A model generated the notes under the pieces. The model saw only the letters and a program-made list of their open reading frames with translations. It was not told the DNA's origin and searched no databases. The position numbers and the translations under genes were made by a program. From the NCBI GenBank assembly GCA_033763555.1, contig JANRKK010000015.1, positions 3,278-67,277 on the forward strand: a stretch of DNA of 64,000 nt. The letters run 5' to 3'. Shown in pieces: positions 51,254 through 59,712 of this stretch. Position 1 is the first letter of the stretch. The number at the start of each line of letters is the position of its first letter. Source of the stretch: JALYJG01 sp033763555. Lineage in GTDB: Bacteria > Pseudomonadota > Alphaproteobacteria > UBA9219.

Positions 51254-51820
51254 ATGCCAGAATCTTCATTTAAAAGAGTGGATATTGAGGGATTGTTCAT
51301 GCATGTACCAAAAGTTCAAGATCGCTGGTTACCCGAATTTCTGTATGGTCAGGCCATTCTGCCTCGGCCAACCGGAAAAGACTTTTGGACTGGCTTTAAG
51401 GGAGTCAGAAAGGCTTTGCATATTTTGCGGGCTGGTACGAAACCTGAATTGTATGACAAAGCAGCAGAACTTTGCGGCCGGGCCGTTACTCATTGGCACA
51501 ATGAATTCAAAATTGTGTTGGAAACGAAACCTAAAGGGGCAAAGCCTGAGGCATTCTTTGAAGCTCAGTGTTCCTATGACGCTAAAATCAGAGACATGCG
51601 TCATAACTCACTTATTCATGCTTGGGGTTTTGTTCTGGCCGTGATGAGTGAAAAAGGCATAGAGGTAACCCCTTGCGTAAGAGGGAATTTTTGCAACTCA
51701 TTTCCAGATATCATGGAAAAAAGCCGTGAAGCAGCGTGTGATTTTCTGAATGATCCGCGCCGCCCCAAAGCCGAGACTGTACACGCGCGTCAATCTTTAA
51801 ATTTGCGGCCTAGAGCTTAA
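51254..51820 (+). CDS. orphan protein between infA and metK
   Basis: A 188-residue soluble protein with five cysteines and helical character (ELYDKAAELCGRAVTHWHNE; REAACDFLNDP). No signal peptide and no recognised domain. It starts at ATG 51254 with only a weak AGAAG site and its 3' end overlaps that of metK by 11 bp, tail to tail. Lower GC than both neighbours. Confidence 0.5.
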   Translation: MPESSFKRVDIEGLFMHVPKVQDRWLPEFLYGQAILPRPTGKDFWTGFKGVRKALHILRAGTKPELYDKAAELCGRAVTHWHNEFKIVLETKPKGAKPEAFFEAQCSYDAKIRDMRHNSLIHAWGFVLAVMSEKGIEVTPCVRGNFCNSFPDIMEKSREAACDFLNDPRRPKAETVHARQSLNLRPRA

Positions 51821-52988
51821 ACGCTCGCTTCAGATCGGCGACGAGGTCGAGCCGTTCCCACGAGAAATGCCCGTCATCCTCGGGGTCGCGGCCGAAATGG
51901 CCGAAGGCCGAGGTCTTTTTATAGATCGGGCGGTTGAGCTGCAGGCGTTCGCGGATACCGCGGGGCGAGAGCTTGACCAGTTCGCGCAGGATATCCGGAA
52001 GCTTCGTATCGTCAACATGGTTGGTGCCATGGCTGGAGACGAACACCGCGAGCGGTTCGGAAATGCCGATAGCGTAGGCCAGCTGAATGGTGCAGCGATC
52101 AGAAATTCCCGCCGCGACAATATTCTTTGCCAGATAACGCGCCATATAGGCGGCTGAGCGGTCGACCTTCGTCGGGTCCTTGCCCGAAAACGCGCCGCCA
52201 CCATGCGCCGCCGCGCCACCATAAGTATCGACAATGATCTTGCGGCCCGTGAGGCCCGCATCGCCATCAGGCCCGCCAATGACAAAGCGGCCCGTCGGAT
52301 TGACGTAGAAATGCTCGTCGTCGCACATCCAACCGTCCGGCAGCGCCTTTTCCACATAGGGGCGCACCAGCGCGCGCACTTCGGCCTGATCAATCTTTTC
52401 ATCATGCTGGGTGGAGACCACCAGCTGCGCGGCGCGCACAGGCTTGCCGTCCTTATATTCCAGCGTCACCTGGCTTTTGGAATCCGGGCCGAGCAGGGGG
52501 AGTTTGCCTGCGTGGCGGTCTTCGGAGATCAGGCGCAGGATTTTGTGCGCGTAGAAAATCGGCGCGGGCATGAAGCTTGGCGTTTCGCGGCAGGCATAGC
52601 CGAACATGATGCCCTGATCGCCTGCGCCTTCATCCTTGTTGCCCGAGGCGTCGACGCCCATGGCGATATCGTCGGATTGCGCATGCACATAAATTTGTAC
52701 ATCCGCCCATTGCCAGTGGAAACCTTTTTGCGCATAGCCGATTTCACGCACGGCATCGCGCGCGGCCTGTTCCATTTCCTTCGGCGTGATGAGCTTGGGC
52801 CCGCGGATTTCACCTGCCAGCACGATACGGTTGGTGGTCGTCAGTGTTTCGACGGCGACGCGGCTGTGCGGATCATGCGCGAGGAACAAATCGACGATTG
52901 AGTCTGAGATGCGGTCGCAGACCTTGTCCGGGTGGCCTTCACCGACGGATTCCGAAGTGAAGAGGTAATGGCGATGTTTCGTGGACAT
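51810..52988 (-). CDS. metK: S-adenosylmethionine synthetase
   Basis: A 392-residue MetK. It has FTSESVGEGHPDKVCDRISD at the start (ATP and metal site), GAGDQGIMFGYA in the middle and GGAAAHGGGAFSGKDPTKVDR, the P-loop-like phosphate site. It makes SAM from ATP and methionine. The last residues are normal for the family. The 5' leader is short and ends in a family-B repeat; I looked for but could not establish a SAM riboswitch. Confidence 0.97.
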   Translation of the reverse strand: MSTKHRHYLFTSESVGEGHPDKVCDRISDSIVDLFLAHDPHSRVAVETLTTTNRIVLAGEIRGPKLITPKEMEQAARDAVREIGYAQKGFHWQWADVQIYVHAQSDDIAMGVDASGNKDEGAGDQGIMFGYACRETPSFMPAPIFYAHKILRLISEDRHAGKLPLLGPDSKSQVTLEYKDGKPVRAAQLVVSTQHDEKIDQAEVRALVRPYVEKALPDGWMCDDEHFYVNPTGRFVIGGPDGDAGLTGRKIIVDTYGGAAAHGGGAFSGKDPTKVDRSAAYMARYLAKNIVAAGISDRCTIQLAYAIGISEPLAVFVSSHGTNHVDDTKLPDILRELVKLSPRGIRERLQLNRPIYKKTSAFGHFGRDPEDDGHFSWERLDLVADLKRAFKL

Positions 52989-53055
52989 GAAAAACCGGGG
53001 GATTTAGTGAACAAGGCCGCCAAAACAGCATGAATTGGCTTAACGATCAAGTCTT

Positions 53056-53250
53056 AACGTCATCCCGGAAAATTCGCGAGCTTTGCGAGCCAATTTGTTC
53101 GGGACCCAGTCAGGCTTTCCATAAGACCAGAGTTTGTAAATAGGATAGCAGGTGGTGTCTGACAGATTTTGTGGCCAGGCCAACTGGGTCCCAGACAAAT
53201 TTTCTTCCCCCGCTTTCGCGAGGGAAGAGAAAATTTTCTGGGATGACGTT
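53056..53250. repeat. palindromic repeat family B, copy 4 (long variant)
   Basis: 195 bp from AACGTCATCCCGG to GGATGACGTT, with an extra insert of about 30 bp in the central part (after CAGGCTTTCC). It lies between metK's promoter side and the end of the next gene, whose stop codon is two bases beyond it. Confidence 0.85.
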
Positions 53251-53251
53251 T

Positions 53252-54127
53252 TTATTTTGTGGCTACCCCGAAATAAAACCATTCTTCGCCGAGGGGTGTG
53301 TCGGCGCGCGGCATGACGATAACGCCATTGGCGGGCGCGGGGATGGGGCGGCCATCAGCATGGAAAGCCAGCGTTTCGCCTTTGGTTACGGGCTCCAGAT
53401 TTTTCCAGTTTTTTGGGAAATGCCCTTCATCGTCGCGGTAAAACACCTGTGTCAGGGTGACGAGGAGACTGCCGGATGGTGCAGGCCGGGCCATAGAAGG
53501 TTCGTCCACCATATTAAGGTAACGCAGCGCGTTACGAATGGCCTGATAGGCAACCTCGGGCGCTTGTGGGTCTTTATGCTGGCCGCATTCGATGGTCAGT
53601 GCCGCCGCGCCGAACTTGCGCGCATATTCGGTGGTCCCTGTGGATTCCTCGTCCGAAGTTTCTTTCCGGCGGCCGGAATGGGCATAGGCTTCGGCCCATC
53701 CGGTCATGATGGTGTAGCCGCCAAGATTGCGGGCGAAGTCGAAGCCTTTCGCATCGCCCTGATTGGCCAGAATGAAAGGCGCGCCGCCGACGGTGTAGGA
53801 GTGGATGTCGAGCAGCACATCGCAATCCTCCAGCAGCGGGCAGAGGACATTGCCGATACGAGCTTCGTAAGTATCGGGCTTTTCCATGCGGCCGAGATAG
53901 CGATTGAGGTTGCGCTCGGTAAAGCGCACATCAGCTTCATAGGCGCGAGGGTTGGCGATGGGCACGAAGGTGACGCGCCCGCGCGCGATTTTCACGGTGC
54001 CGGAGTCAATGTCCCCGATAAGGCGGCGGATGGCAGCGGTACCACATTTTTCGTTGCCATGTACCGCACCGATCACCAGAAAGCGCGGGCCGGGCGTGGA
54101 TGCGGTGTAGACAACCGGTTCAATCAT
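53252..54127 (-). CDS. succinylglutamate desuccinylase/aspartoacylase-family hydrolase
   Basis: A 291-residue M14-type zinc hydrolase. Zinc-ligand motif GAVHGNEKCG (His, Glu) near residue 22, FTERNLNRYLG for substrate binding, and DIHSY for the second His. The family removes acyl groups from amino acids such as N-succinylglutamate or N-acetylaspartate. The start ATG 54127 overlaps the apaG stop by one base. No other arginine-degradation gene is near, so the true substrate is open. Confidence 0.85.
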   Translation of the reverse strand: MIEPVVYTASTPGPRFLVIGAVHGNEKCGTAAIRRLIGDIDSGTVKIARGRVTFVPIANPRAYEADVRFTERNLNRYLGRMEKPDTYEARIGNVLCPLLEDCDVLLDIHSYTVGGAPFILANQGDAKGFDFARNLGGYTIMTGWAEAYAHSGRRKETSDEESTGTTEYARKFGAAALTIECGQHKDPQAPEVAYQAIRNALRYLNMVDEPSMARPAPSGSLLVTLTQVFYRDDEGHFPKNWKNLEPVTKGETLAFHADGRPIPAPANGVIVMPRADTPLGEEWFYFGVATK

Positions 54128-54534
54128 CAATGCAGCCGCACGGGCTGATAGGGGCTGTCGAGCGAGAAGGCAGGAATTTCGATGTCAAACATCTCGCCGC
54201 GTTCATTCTCCATCTGGTAGCTGCCCGCCATGATGCCGGACGGCGTCGCCAGCGGCGTGCCGCTGGTATATTCAAACATATCGCCGGGCTCGAGCACGGG
54301 CTGTTCGCCGATGACGCCGGGACCGCGCACCTCGTGCAATTCGCCACGCGCATCGGTGATTTTCCAGTGGCGGCTGCGCAGCTGCACCGTTTCCTTGCCC
54401 AGATTTTCGATGGTGACATGGTAGGCCCAGACGAAATGGCTGTCGTTCGGTGCGGATTGATCATCGAGATAAACCGGGCGGACGGTGACGCGGATATGGC
54501 GGGTGACGCTGCTGTAAGGAACGGATTTTTTCAT
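54127..54534 (-). CDS. apaG: ApaG domain protein
   Basis: A 135-residue beta-sandwich ApaG protein. It has FVWAYHVTIENLGKETVQL, SRHWKITDARGELHEVRGPG and the signature GVIGEQPVLEPGDMFEYTSG, then GIMAGSYQMENERGEMFDIEI. Length normal. The biochemical role is not settled; it is linked to Ap4A and divalent metal effects. First gene of a two-gene unit with the AstE-like hydrolase. Confidence 0.95.
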   Translation of the reverse strand: MKKSVPYSSVTRHIRVTVRPVYLDDQSAPNDSHFVWAYHVTIENLGKETVQLRSRHWKITDARGELHEVRGPGVIGEQPVLEPGDMFEYTSGTPLATPSGIMAGSYQMENERGEMFDIEIPAFSLDSPYQPVRLH

Positions 54535-54574
54535 AGAGGCAGTCTAGGCGAAAAATTTCGATTGCGCTATGGTA

Positions 54575-54650
54575 AGGCATTCAGCATTTAGCATTCGGCA
54601 TTTGGGGGAGGAAATCTCCCGAATGCCGCATCCTGAATGCCAAATGCCGA
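54575..54650. repeat. inverted repeat built of 7-mer units before tRNA-Gly
   Basis: Units of GCATTY/GAATGCY recur: GGCATTCAGCATTTAGCATT then CGGCATTTGG on the left, CCCGAATGCCGCATCC and GAATGCCAAATGCCG on the right. The halves can pair around GGAGGAAATCTCC, giving a long hairpin. It lies directly upstream of the tRNA gene. Confidence 0.6.
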
Positions 54651-54653
54651 TTT

Positions 54654-54727
54654 GCGGGTGTAGCTTAGTGGTAAAGCTCCAGCTTCCCAAGCTGGCTATG
54701 AGGGTTCGATTCCCTTCACCCGCTCCA
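54654..54727 (+). tRNA. tRNA-Gly (CCC)
   Basis: A 74-nt cloverleaf: acceptor GCGGGTG/CACCCGC, D arm GCTT..AAGC, anticodon stem CCAGC/GCTGG with loop TTCCCAA (anticodon CCC), T arm with TTCGATT, and an encoded CCA end. All stems are intact. It reads codon GGG. Confidence 0.95.
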
Positions 54728-54769
54728 TAATGTGGGGTATAAGGAAGGCGTATAAAATAAAAGGCCATT

Positions 54770-55633
54770 ATGAGCGATACTATTCTAACCATTTCCAGTC
54801 TGCGCGAACAATGGAATGCGCTTCAACTTAAGGCGTTGATTCCTGCTCCTTTAACGGATGAGCAATTGGTGGCTGTTTTATATCTACAGCAGGTTCGAGA
54901 GAAGCTCGGCGACAAACCTGTGCCTAAGGATGCGATAATTCAGTTGAAACCTTTTTATGAGGCGATGCCTATCGCGGTAGCTCACGTGAAGAGAAAAGCA
55001 GCGCGTGAGATATGTGCTTTGATACGAGGCTTTCCTTCTCCGAAGGCTAAAAAGGAGTTGCCCAGGAGGGATCGTTATCATAGGCGGTGCACGCGTAACT
55101 TGGATTCGGGTAGATACCAAGCGGTTGAGCGGGTGCGCGAGGAATGTAAAAAAATACACCAAACTTTATTTGGAACGCCGGGAAAAGAGGATGACAGTGA
55201 GTTTGAGGTGGGCCTTTTTAGGCGTCCGAGAAATTCAACATTACATGCAGACGGTTGTGGTGCGTTCTATGGCGTGGAATATCTTTTACGGCTGAATGCG
55301 CTTCCGTATGAAGTTGTTGATGGAGCAAGGTTTGCCGTCCTGTCGAACCAAGAAAAGGCACTGGTTCGTTTGGCGCAGGAGCCGTTGTCTCTTCTTCGTT
55401 CACAGAAAAAGTACAAAGGTGCAGATGGAATTGGCCGCGCCAGCCGGGACATGCTGCGCCGAAAAGGCATTCTTAGAAGGGTTCCTTTAGGTGAGGTCAA
55501 CTTGATTGCACCCAGCGATTCTTGTTTGCCCGGCAACAGAGGCACACTGCATTGCTCTTCGCTAACTCCTCGGAGAGGAGCGCATTCAGGGCTTTTTCGT
55601 TATTGGGCATGGCCAGTGTCTTATTGGACATAA
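54770..55633 (+). CDS. orphan basic protein after tRNA-Gly
   Basis: A 287-residue, strongly basic protein without a signal peptide. Residues 1-80 are helical; the middle is Arg/Lys-rich (RRDRYHRRCTRNLDSGRYQA), and a Cys/Gly element (LHADGCGAFYGVEYLLRL) follows. Its basic charge suggests nucleic acid binding. ATG 54770 follows AAAGG. AT-rich and next to a tRNA gene, typical of acquired DNA, but there is no integrase. Function unknown. Confidence 0.5.
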   Translation: MSDTILTISSLREQWNALQLKALIPAPLTDEQLVAVLYLQQVREKLGDKPVPKDAIIQLKPFYEAMPIAVAHVKRKAAREICALIRGFPSPKAKKELPRRDRYHRRCTRNLDSGRYQAVERVREECKKIHQTLFGTPGKEDDSEFEVGLFRRPRNSTLHADGCGAFYGVEYLLRLNALPYEVVDGARFAVLSNQEKALVRLAQEPLSLLRSQKKYKGADGIGRASRDMLRRKGILRRVPLGEVNLIAPSDSCLPGNRGTLHCSSLTPRRGAHSGLFRYWAWPVSYWT

Positions 55634-55706
55634 ACTAAGCCGCCGGACTGTGAATTGATTACATCCATATCTTTGGGAGTGGCTTCCGACGTGCTAATTG
55701 AACGTC

Positions 55707-56213
55707 ATGAAAAAGAAAACCATCACCGTCAATGACAGGATGCAGAAGGGCTATCGGTATGTGCTGTCAGCACCGATGGGGAAGAAGTTCGACCCGGAAT
55801 TCAAGCCAGACCTGACGCCAAAAGACATGCTGCGCATGGGCGTGTTCGGCGGCAAATATATGACCGATACGCGCAGGGAATTTCCCGCCAGCTGGTTCAC
55901 GAAGGCAAAATTATCGAAGCGTCATGACGCGAAGCTGAATTATTTCGGCGTCGATGCCAGCCAGCCTCTGGCCGAATGGCGGCGCAAGGGCTGGATTCAT
56001 CCGGACGATCCGCGCGGTTGGTTCCAGTGGTATTGCCGCTATTACATGGGCCGCCGCATGCCGGAGGAGGACCGCCGCCAGATCAAGCGCTGGAAAATGA
56101 TGCGGCGGCATATCCGTCAGATTGAAAAGAACTGCGAGTGCGGCGACTTCACCTGCCGCCGCCGCCAGCGACAGGCGCTGCTGCACTGGGCGTATGACAG
56201 CCGGAAGATGTGA
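55707..56213 (+). CDS. conserved hypothetical protein, Arg/Trp-rich
   Basis: A 168-residue protein that appears complete and codon-biased like core genes. The pattern is KDMLRMGVFGGKYMTD, then REFPASWFTKAK, LAEWRRKGWIHPDDPRGWFQ and a basic tail ending in CECGDFTCRRRQRQALLHWA. I recall similar uncharacterised proteins from varied bacteria, with the WxHPxDPRGWFQWYCRYY core, but no function is known. Starting at ATG 55707. Confidence 0.75.
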   Translation: MKKKTITVNDRMQKGYRYVLSAPMGKKFDPEFKPDLTPKDMLRMGVFGGKYMTDTRREFPASWFTKAKLSKRHDAKLNYFGVDASQPLAEWRRKGWIHPDDPRGWFQWYCRYYMGRRMPEEDRRQIKRWKMMRRHIRQIEKNCECGDFTCRRRQRQALLHWAYDSRKM

Positions 56214-56222
56214 TGAAGAACC

Positions 56223-56552
56223 TTAAGAGTATTTTTGTTTACATTTCTTTTTAGTGGATAAGTCTTTTAATTGTTTTAAGCGGATCTCTCCTGAAAGTTC
56301 TGCAGCGTCGCCTTCCATAACATTGCCGATGCCAAAATCTCCCATAAATCCGAGAACATGCGCTCCACTCGTGTCATGGCGTTGCATGCGCACGGAAGAT
56401 AAAAATTCATCTGCTTTGGCAATTTCTATATGTATATCTTTACATGAATATTCTTGTTTTTCTGTTTCTGAAACTTCCGTAACTCGACCATAACGTTGTG
56501 TGGCGCAGGCGGTTACGGTCAGTAGAAGAGCGAGTGCTATACGAATTTTCAT
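56223..56552 (-). CDS. small lipoprotein
   Basis: A 109-residue lipoprotein: leader IRIALALLLTVTAC with a lipobox Cys, then a polar domain with two further Cys (YSCKDIHIEIAKADEF; KKKCKQ) and a Gly-rich turn (LGFMGDFGIGNVMEG). It has the look of cargo lipoproteins elsewhere in the window but no shared module. AT-rich. Function unknown. Confidence 0.55.
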   Translation of the reverse strand: MKIRIALALLLTVTACATQRYGRVTEVSETEKQEYSCKDIHIEIAKADEFLSSVRMQRHDTSGAHVLGFMGDFGIGNVMEGDAAELSGEIRLKQLKDLSTKKKCKQKYS

Positions 56553-56786
56553 GGTGTCCAGCCTGGTTATTGAAGAGTTGTGCAGGCTTGGTTTTTGGCA
56601 TTATTTTCAAATAATTCAAAGCCTAATACCCCTGTATTTTGCGCTGGCCTAATAAATGCAAATGCGCTACAAACCCCTATCCCCACAAGCTGAAAAGCCA
56701 GTCCCCGCGAAAGCGGCGGACGGGGGAGTGTGACCGGAACTCAGTCGCGGTTGCGACCGGAAGACGGCCGCAGATGTCGCAGGCTT

Positions 56787-56862
56787 AGGAGTGTAGCTCA
56801 ATTGGTAGAGCACCGGTCTCCAAAACCGGGGGCTGGGGGTTCGAGCCCCTCCACTCCTGCCA
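56787..56862 (+). tRNA. tRNA-Trp (CCA)
   Basis: A 76-nt cloverleaf: acceptor AGGAGTG/CACTCCT, D arm with GCTCAATTGGTAGAGC, anticodon stem CCGGT/ACCGG with loop CTCCAAA (anticodon CCA), T arm TTCGAGC, encoded CCA end. tRNA-Trp just upstream of secE-nusG is the classic bacterial order. Confidence 0.97.
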
Positions 56863-56990
56863 CCCTGCTTCGCTCCGCGCAGCGGAGCTTCGCAGGGCAA
56901 GGCCCTGCGAGATAAAGTTAGGGTGGTCCTGCGTAGCCTTGGCGAAGCAGGACGGATGAAGAACGAGAAACACAAGTTGAGGGTGAAAAC

Positions 56991-57206
56991 GTGAGCATTG
57001 AAGAAACCAAACCGAAGACCAGCATCGGTGATTTTGCGCGCGAGACGCGTCAGGAAATCGCCAAAGTCACTTGGCCGACGCGCAGGGAAACGGTGATGAC
57101 CACGGTGATGATCGTCGTCATGGCGCTGGCGGCGGGGTTGTTTTTCCTGCTGGTGGATTCGGCGCTGGGCTTTGGCATCAGCCATCTGCTGGGTATGAGA
57201 TCGTAA
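56991..57206 (+). CDS. secE: preprotein translocase subunit SecE
   Basis: A 71-residue SecE with one transmembrane helix (TTVMIVVMALAAGLFFLLVD) preceded by the conserved amphipathic EIAKVTWPTRRET element. It clamps SecY in the inner-membrane translocon. It starts at GTG 56991, after GAGGG. Short single-helix form, as usual in alphaproteobacteria. Confidence 0.96.
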   Translation: MSIEETKPKTSIGDFARETRQEIAKVTWPTRRETVMTTVMIVVMALAAGLFFLLVDSALGFGISHLLGMRS

Positions 57207-57243
57207 CGCATAAATGAACGGATAAGAAAGACGAGAGGAAACA

Positions 57244-57774
57244 ATGTCGCATCGCTGGTATGTCATTCATGTTTATTCGGGCTTCGAGAAGAAGGTGGCG
57301 CAGGCCGTCCGCGAAAGCGCGATCAAAAAAGGTTTGGAGGAATTTTTCTCGGAAATTCTCGTGCCGACGGAAGAAGTCGTCGAGCTGCGCCGCGGCACCA
57401 AGGTGAACGCCGAACGCAAATTTTTCCCGGGCTACGTCCTGATCAAGATGGATCTGACGGACGAAAGCTGGCACATGGTCAAGAACACGCCGAAAGTCAC
57501 CGGATTCCTGGGTGGCAGCGGCAAGCCCTCGCCGATTACCGAGGCTGAGGCGCAGCGCATCCTGAACCAGGTTCTGGAAGGCGTCGAGCATCCCAAGCCT
57601 TCGGTCATTTTCGAGGTGGGCGAGCAGGTACGCGTCGCCGACGGGCCATTTGCGTCGTTCAACGGCGTTGTCGAGGAAGTGGACGAGGACAAGGCGCGCC
57701 TCAAGGTTTCGGTGTCGATCTTCGGCCGCGCGACGCCCGTGGAACTGGAATATACGCAGGTGGAGAAGGTTTAA
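57244..57774 (+). CDS. nusG: transcription antitermination factor NusG
   Basis: A 176-residue NusG. The NGN domain starts WYVIHVYSGFEKKVAQAVRE and includes RKFFPGYVLIKMDLTD and GFLGGSGKPSPI; the KOW domain has GPFASFNGVVEEVDEDKARL. It binds RNA polymerase and Rho or the ribosome. 37 bp after secE. Ordinarily followed by rplK; here a winged-helix gene follows instead. Confidence 0.97.
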   Translation: MSHRWYVIHVYSGFEKKVAQAVRESAIKKGLEEFFSEILVPTEEVVELRRGTKVNAERKFFPGYVLIKMDLTDESWHMVKNTPKVTGFLGGSGKPSPITEAEAQRILNQVLEGVEHPKPSVIFEVGEQVRVADGPFASFNGVVEEVDEDKARLKVSVSIFGRATPVELEYTQVEKV

Positions 57775-57806
57775 TTTTCAAGTTCGTTTTTTAAAGGGAG
57801 ACAATT

Positions 57807-58133
57807 ATGCCGAAGAGGTTAGATAGAAAAATAGAGAGAATAGGGTGTGAAGAATTTAGAAGAGAAGCCTTGAATATGCTTGCCCAAAAGCCAGAAATAA
57901 GCGGTGTCGAACTATGGCGGGCATTGAAGAAACGCTTCGATCAAGAGGTTGTGATTGGTGGTTTTTATGTTCGCATGGGTGAGCTTGAAGCTGCGGGAAA
58001 TGTTACGCGCCGTGTGGCTGATGCTCCTACCCCTGAACAGCGCGCTCTGCGGAGCGAAAAACAAGTAACTTATTTTGCGATTACCGATCAGGGGCGTGAG
58101 ACGGTCGCCGCGCCCTCTCGATTGACGCTTTAG
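57807..58133 (+). CDS. small winged-helix-like protein after nusG
   Basis: A 108-residue basic protein. Residues 20-90 read as a winged helix: REALNMLAQKPEISGVELWR, RMGELEAAGNVTRRV and a final wing strand QVTYFAITDQGRE. This is PadR-like in size and pattern. GGGAG precedes ATG 57807. Located 32 bp after nusG, possibly read through. AT-rich compared with secE-nusG, so probably acquired. Target unknown. Confidence 0.6.
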   Translation: MPKRLDRKIERIGCEEFRREALNMLAQKPEISGVELWRALKKRFDQEVVIGGFYVRMGELEAAGNVTRRVADAPTPEQRALRSEKQVTYFAITDQGRETVAAPSRLTL

Positions 58134-58146
58134 TAGCAACGCTATT

Positions 58147-59652
58147 TTACGCTAATTTCTCCGCCAGTTGTTCCATCACACTCTCCCAATCGCCATAGGC
58201 GGGTTGGCGCAGCAGTGTCATGTTCGGGTACCAGGGCGTCATGGTGCCGCTGGTGCCCCAGCGCCAGTCAGGACAATGCGGCAGCAAGAGACAGGTTTTG
58301 ACGCCGAGCGCTCCGGCCAGATGCGCTGCGGCCGTATCCACCGTTACCAGCACCTCCAGCTGTTTCAATAGCGCTGCCGTATCCGCAAAATCCGTGATGA
58401 GTTTTGTGAGCTTGATGACGGGCGTTTGCGGCGTGATCTGCTCCAGCCCCGCGCCTGTGAAAGGCGCGTAGAATTGCGCTTTTACCTTTCCGAACAGCGG
58501 CGCGAATTGTTCGAGCAGGATAGAACGTTCATGGTCGCGTTGATGCGTGGGCGAACCGGTCCAGACCAGGCCGATGGGGCGCATGTCCTTGGCGGGTTGC
58601 GGCAGTTTCGGTTCTTCCGGAGCGCTGAGATAGGGTGCAGGCGGCGCATCGATCGGCAGGGTTTTGCCAAGCGCCAGCGGCAGCGACATCAGCGGCGCGT
58701 AATAATCCGCGGCGGGCAGGGGTTCGGTTTCCGGCAGCACCAGGCCCGGCAGATTGGATGCCAACAGGCGTTGCAGCGAAGCGGGAACGCTCCACACCAA
58801 TTCGACGCCATGCGACAGCAGCACATAACCATAGCGGCAGAACATAAGAACATCGCCGAAGCCTTGCTCGGCGACCAGCAGAAGTTTTTTGCCGCCGAGA
58901 GGCTCACCATTCCAGCGTGGGCAAAGCGGCGTGACGCGCAACGCACCAGGGCGCTCGAGCCGCGCTTCGTAGAGCGGCCATCCCGCCGCGTAATCACCGG
59001 ACAGCAGGCGGGCCATGCTTTCTTCATGGCGCAGGGCGGGGTCGTTGCTGCCCGCACGCGCGGCGGCAAAAAGCGGCCAGGCTTTGGCAAAATCCAGCTG
59101 ATCAACGGCGAGATTGGCGAGGTTCAACTGCGCGTGCGGATTGTGCGGCTCCAGCCGCGCGGCTTCGCGAAAGGCTTCCCCGGCTTCGGTGAATTTGCCC
59201 TGGCGGTTGAGTGCAAGGCCAAGGCTGTTGAAGGCCGCGCCCTGCGGCGTGTTCAATGCAATCGCACGGCGCGCCATATCCTCCGCGCCATGCAGGATGC
59301 CGAGGCGGCGGTAAATATTGGCGAGATTGCCGCAGGCTGCGCCCTGGTTGGGATCGAGATCGAGGCTGTGTTCGTAGCTGGCCGAAGCGTCTTCGAGATG
59401 GCCGAGATTTTCCTGCGCGACGCCCAGATTGAACCAGAGCTGCGCCTGATGCGGAAAATCCTGCGCGGCATCGGCGAAGGTTTGTTCCGCCGCCACCCAA
59501 TCCTCCAGCGCAATATCGGACAGGCCGCGGATGAGATAGTGCTGCACATCCAGCGGATTGTTCTGCGCGAAATCGGCAATGCAATCGCGCGCCAGAGTGT
59601 AATTCTTGCTCCGGAGGGCGGTGAGGGCTTGCGCCACAAGGTCCTGGGACAT
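58147..59652 (-). CDS. TPR protein with GT9-like glycosyltransferase C-terminal domain
   Basis: A 501-residue protein. Residues 1-215 are five or more TPR units (LWFNLGVAQENLGHLEDASA; GAACGNLANIYRRLGILHGA; AFNSLGLALNRQGKFTEAGE). From about 235 a glycosyltransferase-type domain follows, with LLLVAEQGFGDVLMFCRY, GLVWTGSPTHQRDHERSI and VDTAAAHLAGALGVKTCLLL. This TPR-GT arrangement occurs in proteins thought to add sugars to envelope or flagellar proteins. The acceptor is unknown. Confidence 0.85.
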   Translation of the reverse strand: MSQDLVAQALTALRSKNYTLARDCIADFAQNNPLDVQHYLIRGLSDIALEDWVAAEQTFADAAQDFPHQAQLWFNLGVAQENLGHLEDASASYEHSLDLDPNQGAACGNLANIYRRLGILHGAEDMARRAIALNTPQGAAFNSLGLALNRQGKFTEAGEAFREAARLEPHNPHAQLNLANLAVDQLDFAKAWPLFAAARAGSNDPALRHEESMARLLSGDYAAGWPLYEARLERPGALRVTPLCPRWNGEPLGGKKLLLVAEQGFGDVLMFCRYGYVLLSHGVELVWSVPASLQRLLASNLPGLVLPETEPLPAADYYAPLMSLPLALGKTLPIDAPPAPYLSAPEEPKLPQPAKDMRPIGLVWTGSPTHQRDHERSILLEQFAPLFGKVKAQFYAPFTGAGLEQITPQTPVIKLTKLITDFADTAALLKQLEVLVTVDTAAAHLAGALGVKTCLLLPHCPDWRWGTSGTMTPWYPNMTLLRQPAYGDWESVMEQLAEKLA

Positions 59653-59712
59653 GGAAAGGCCGTCAGAGGCGGGAAGGATTCGCCGCTATCTTAGGCAGGC
59701 TAGGGGAGGTTC

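Noticed and set aside
52989..53055. SAM riboswitch upstream of metK
   Set aside because: The leader is only about 70 nt before the repeat and lacks the conserved SAM-II core; a faint similarity around 53010-53035 is not enough.
54654..54727. tRNA-Gly or tRNA-Trp as prophage attachment site
   Set aside because: No tRNA 3'-end repeat was seen near the phage region and both tRNAs lie about 20 kb from it.
58426..59694. 422-codon plus-strand frame opposite the TPR-GT gene
   Set aside because: Arg/Gln-rich shadow frame of a GC-rich gene; the TPR repeats on the minus strand are clear.
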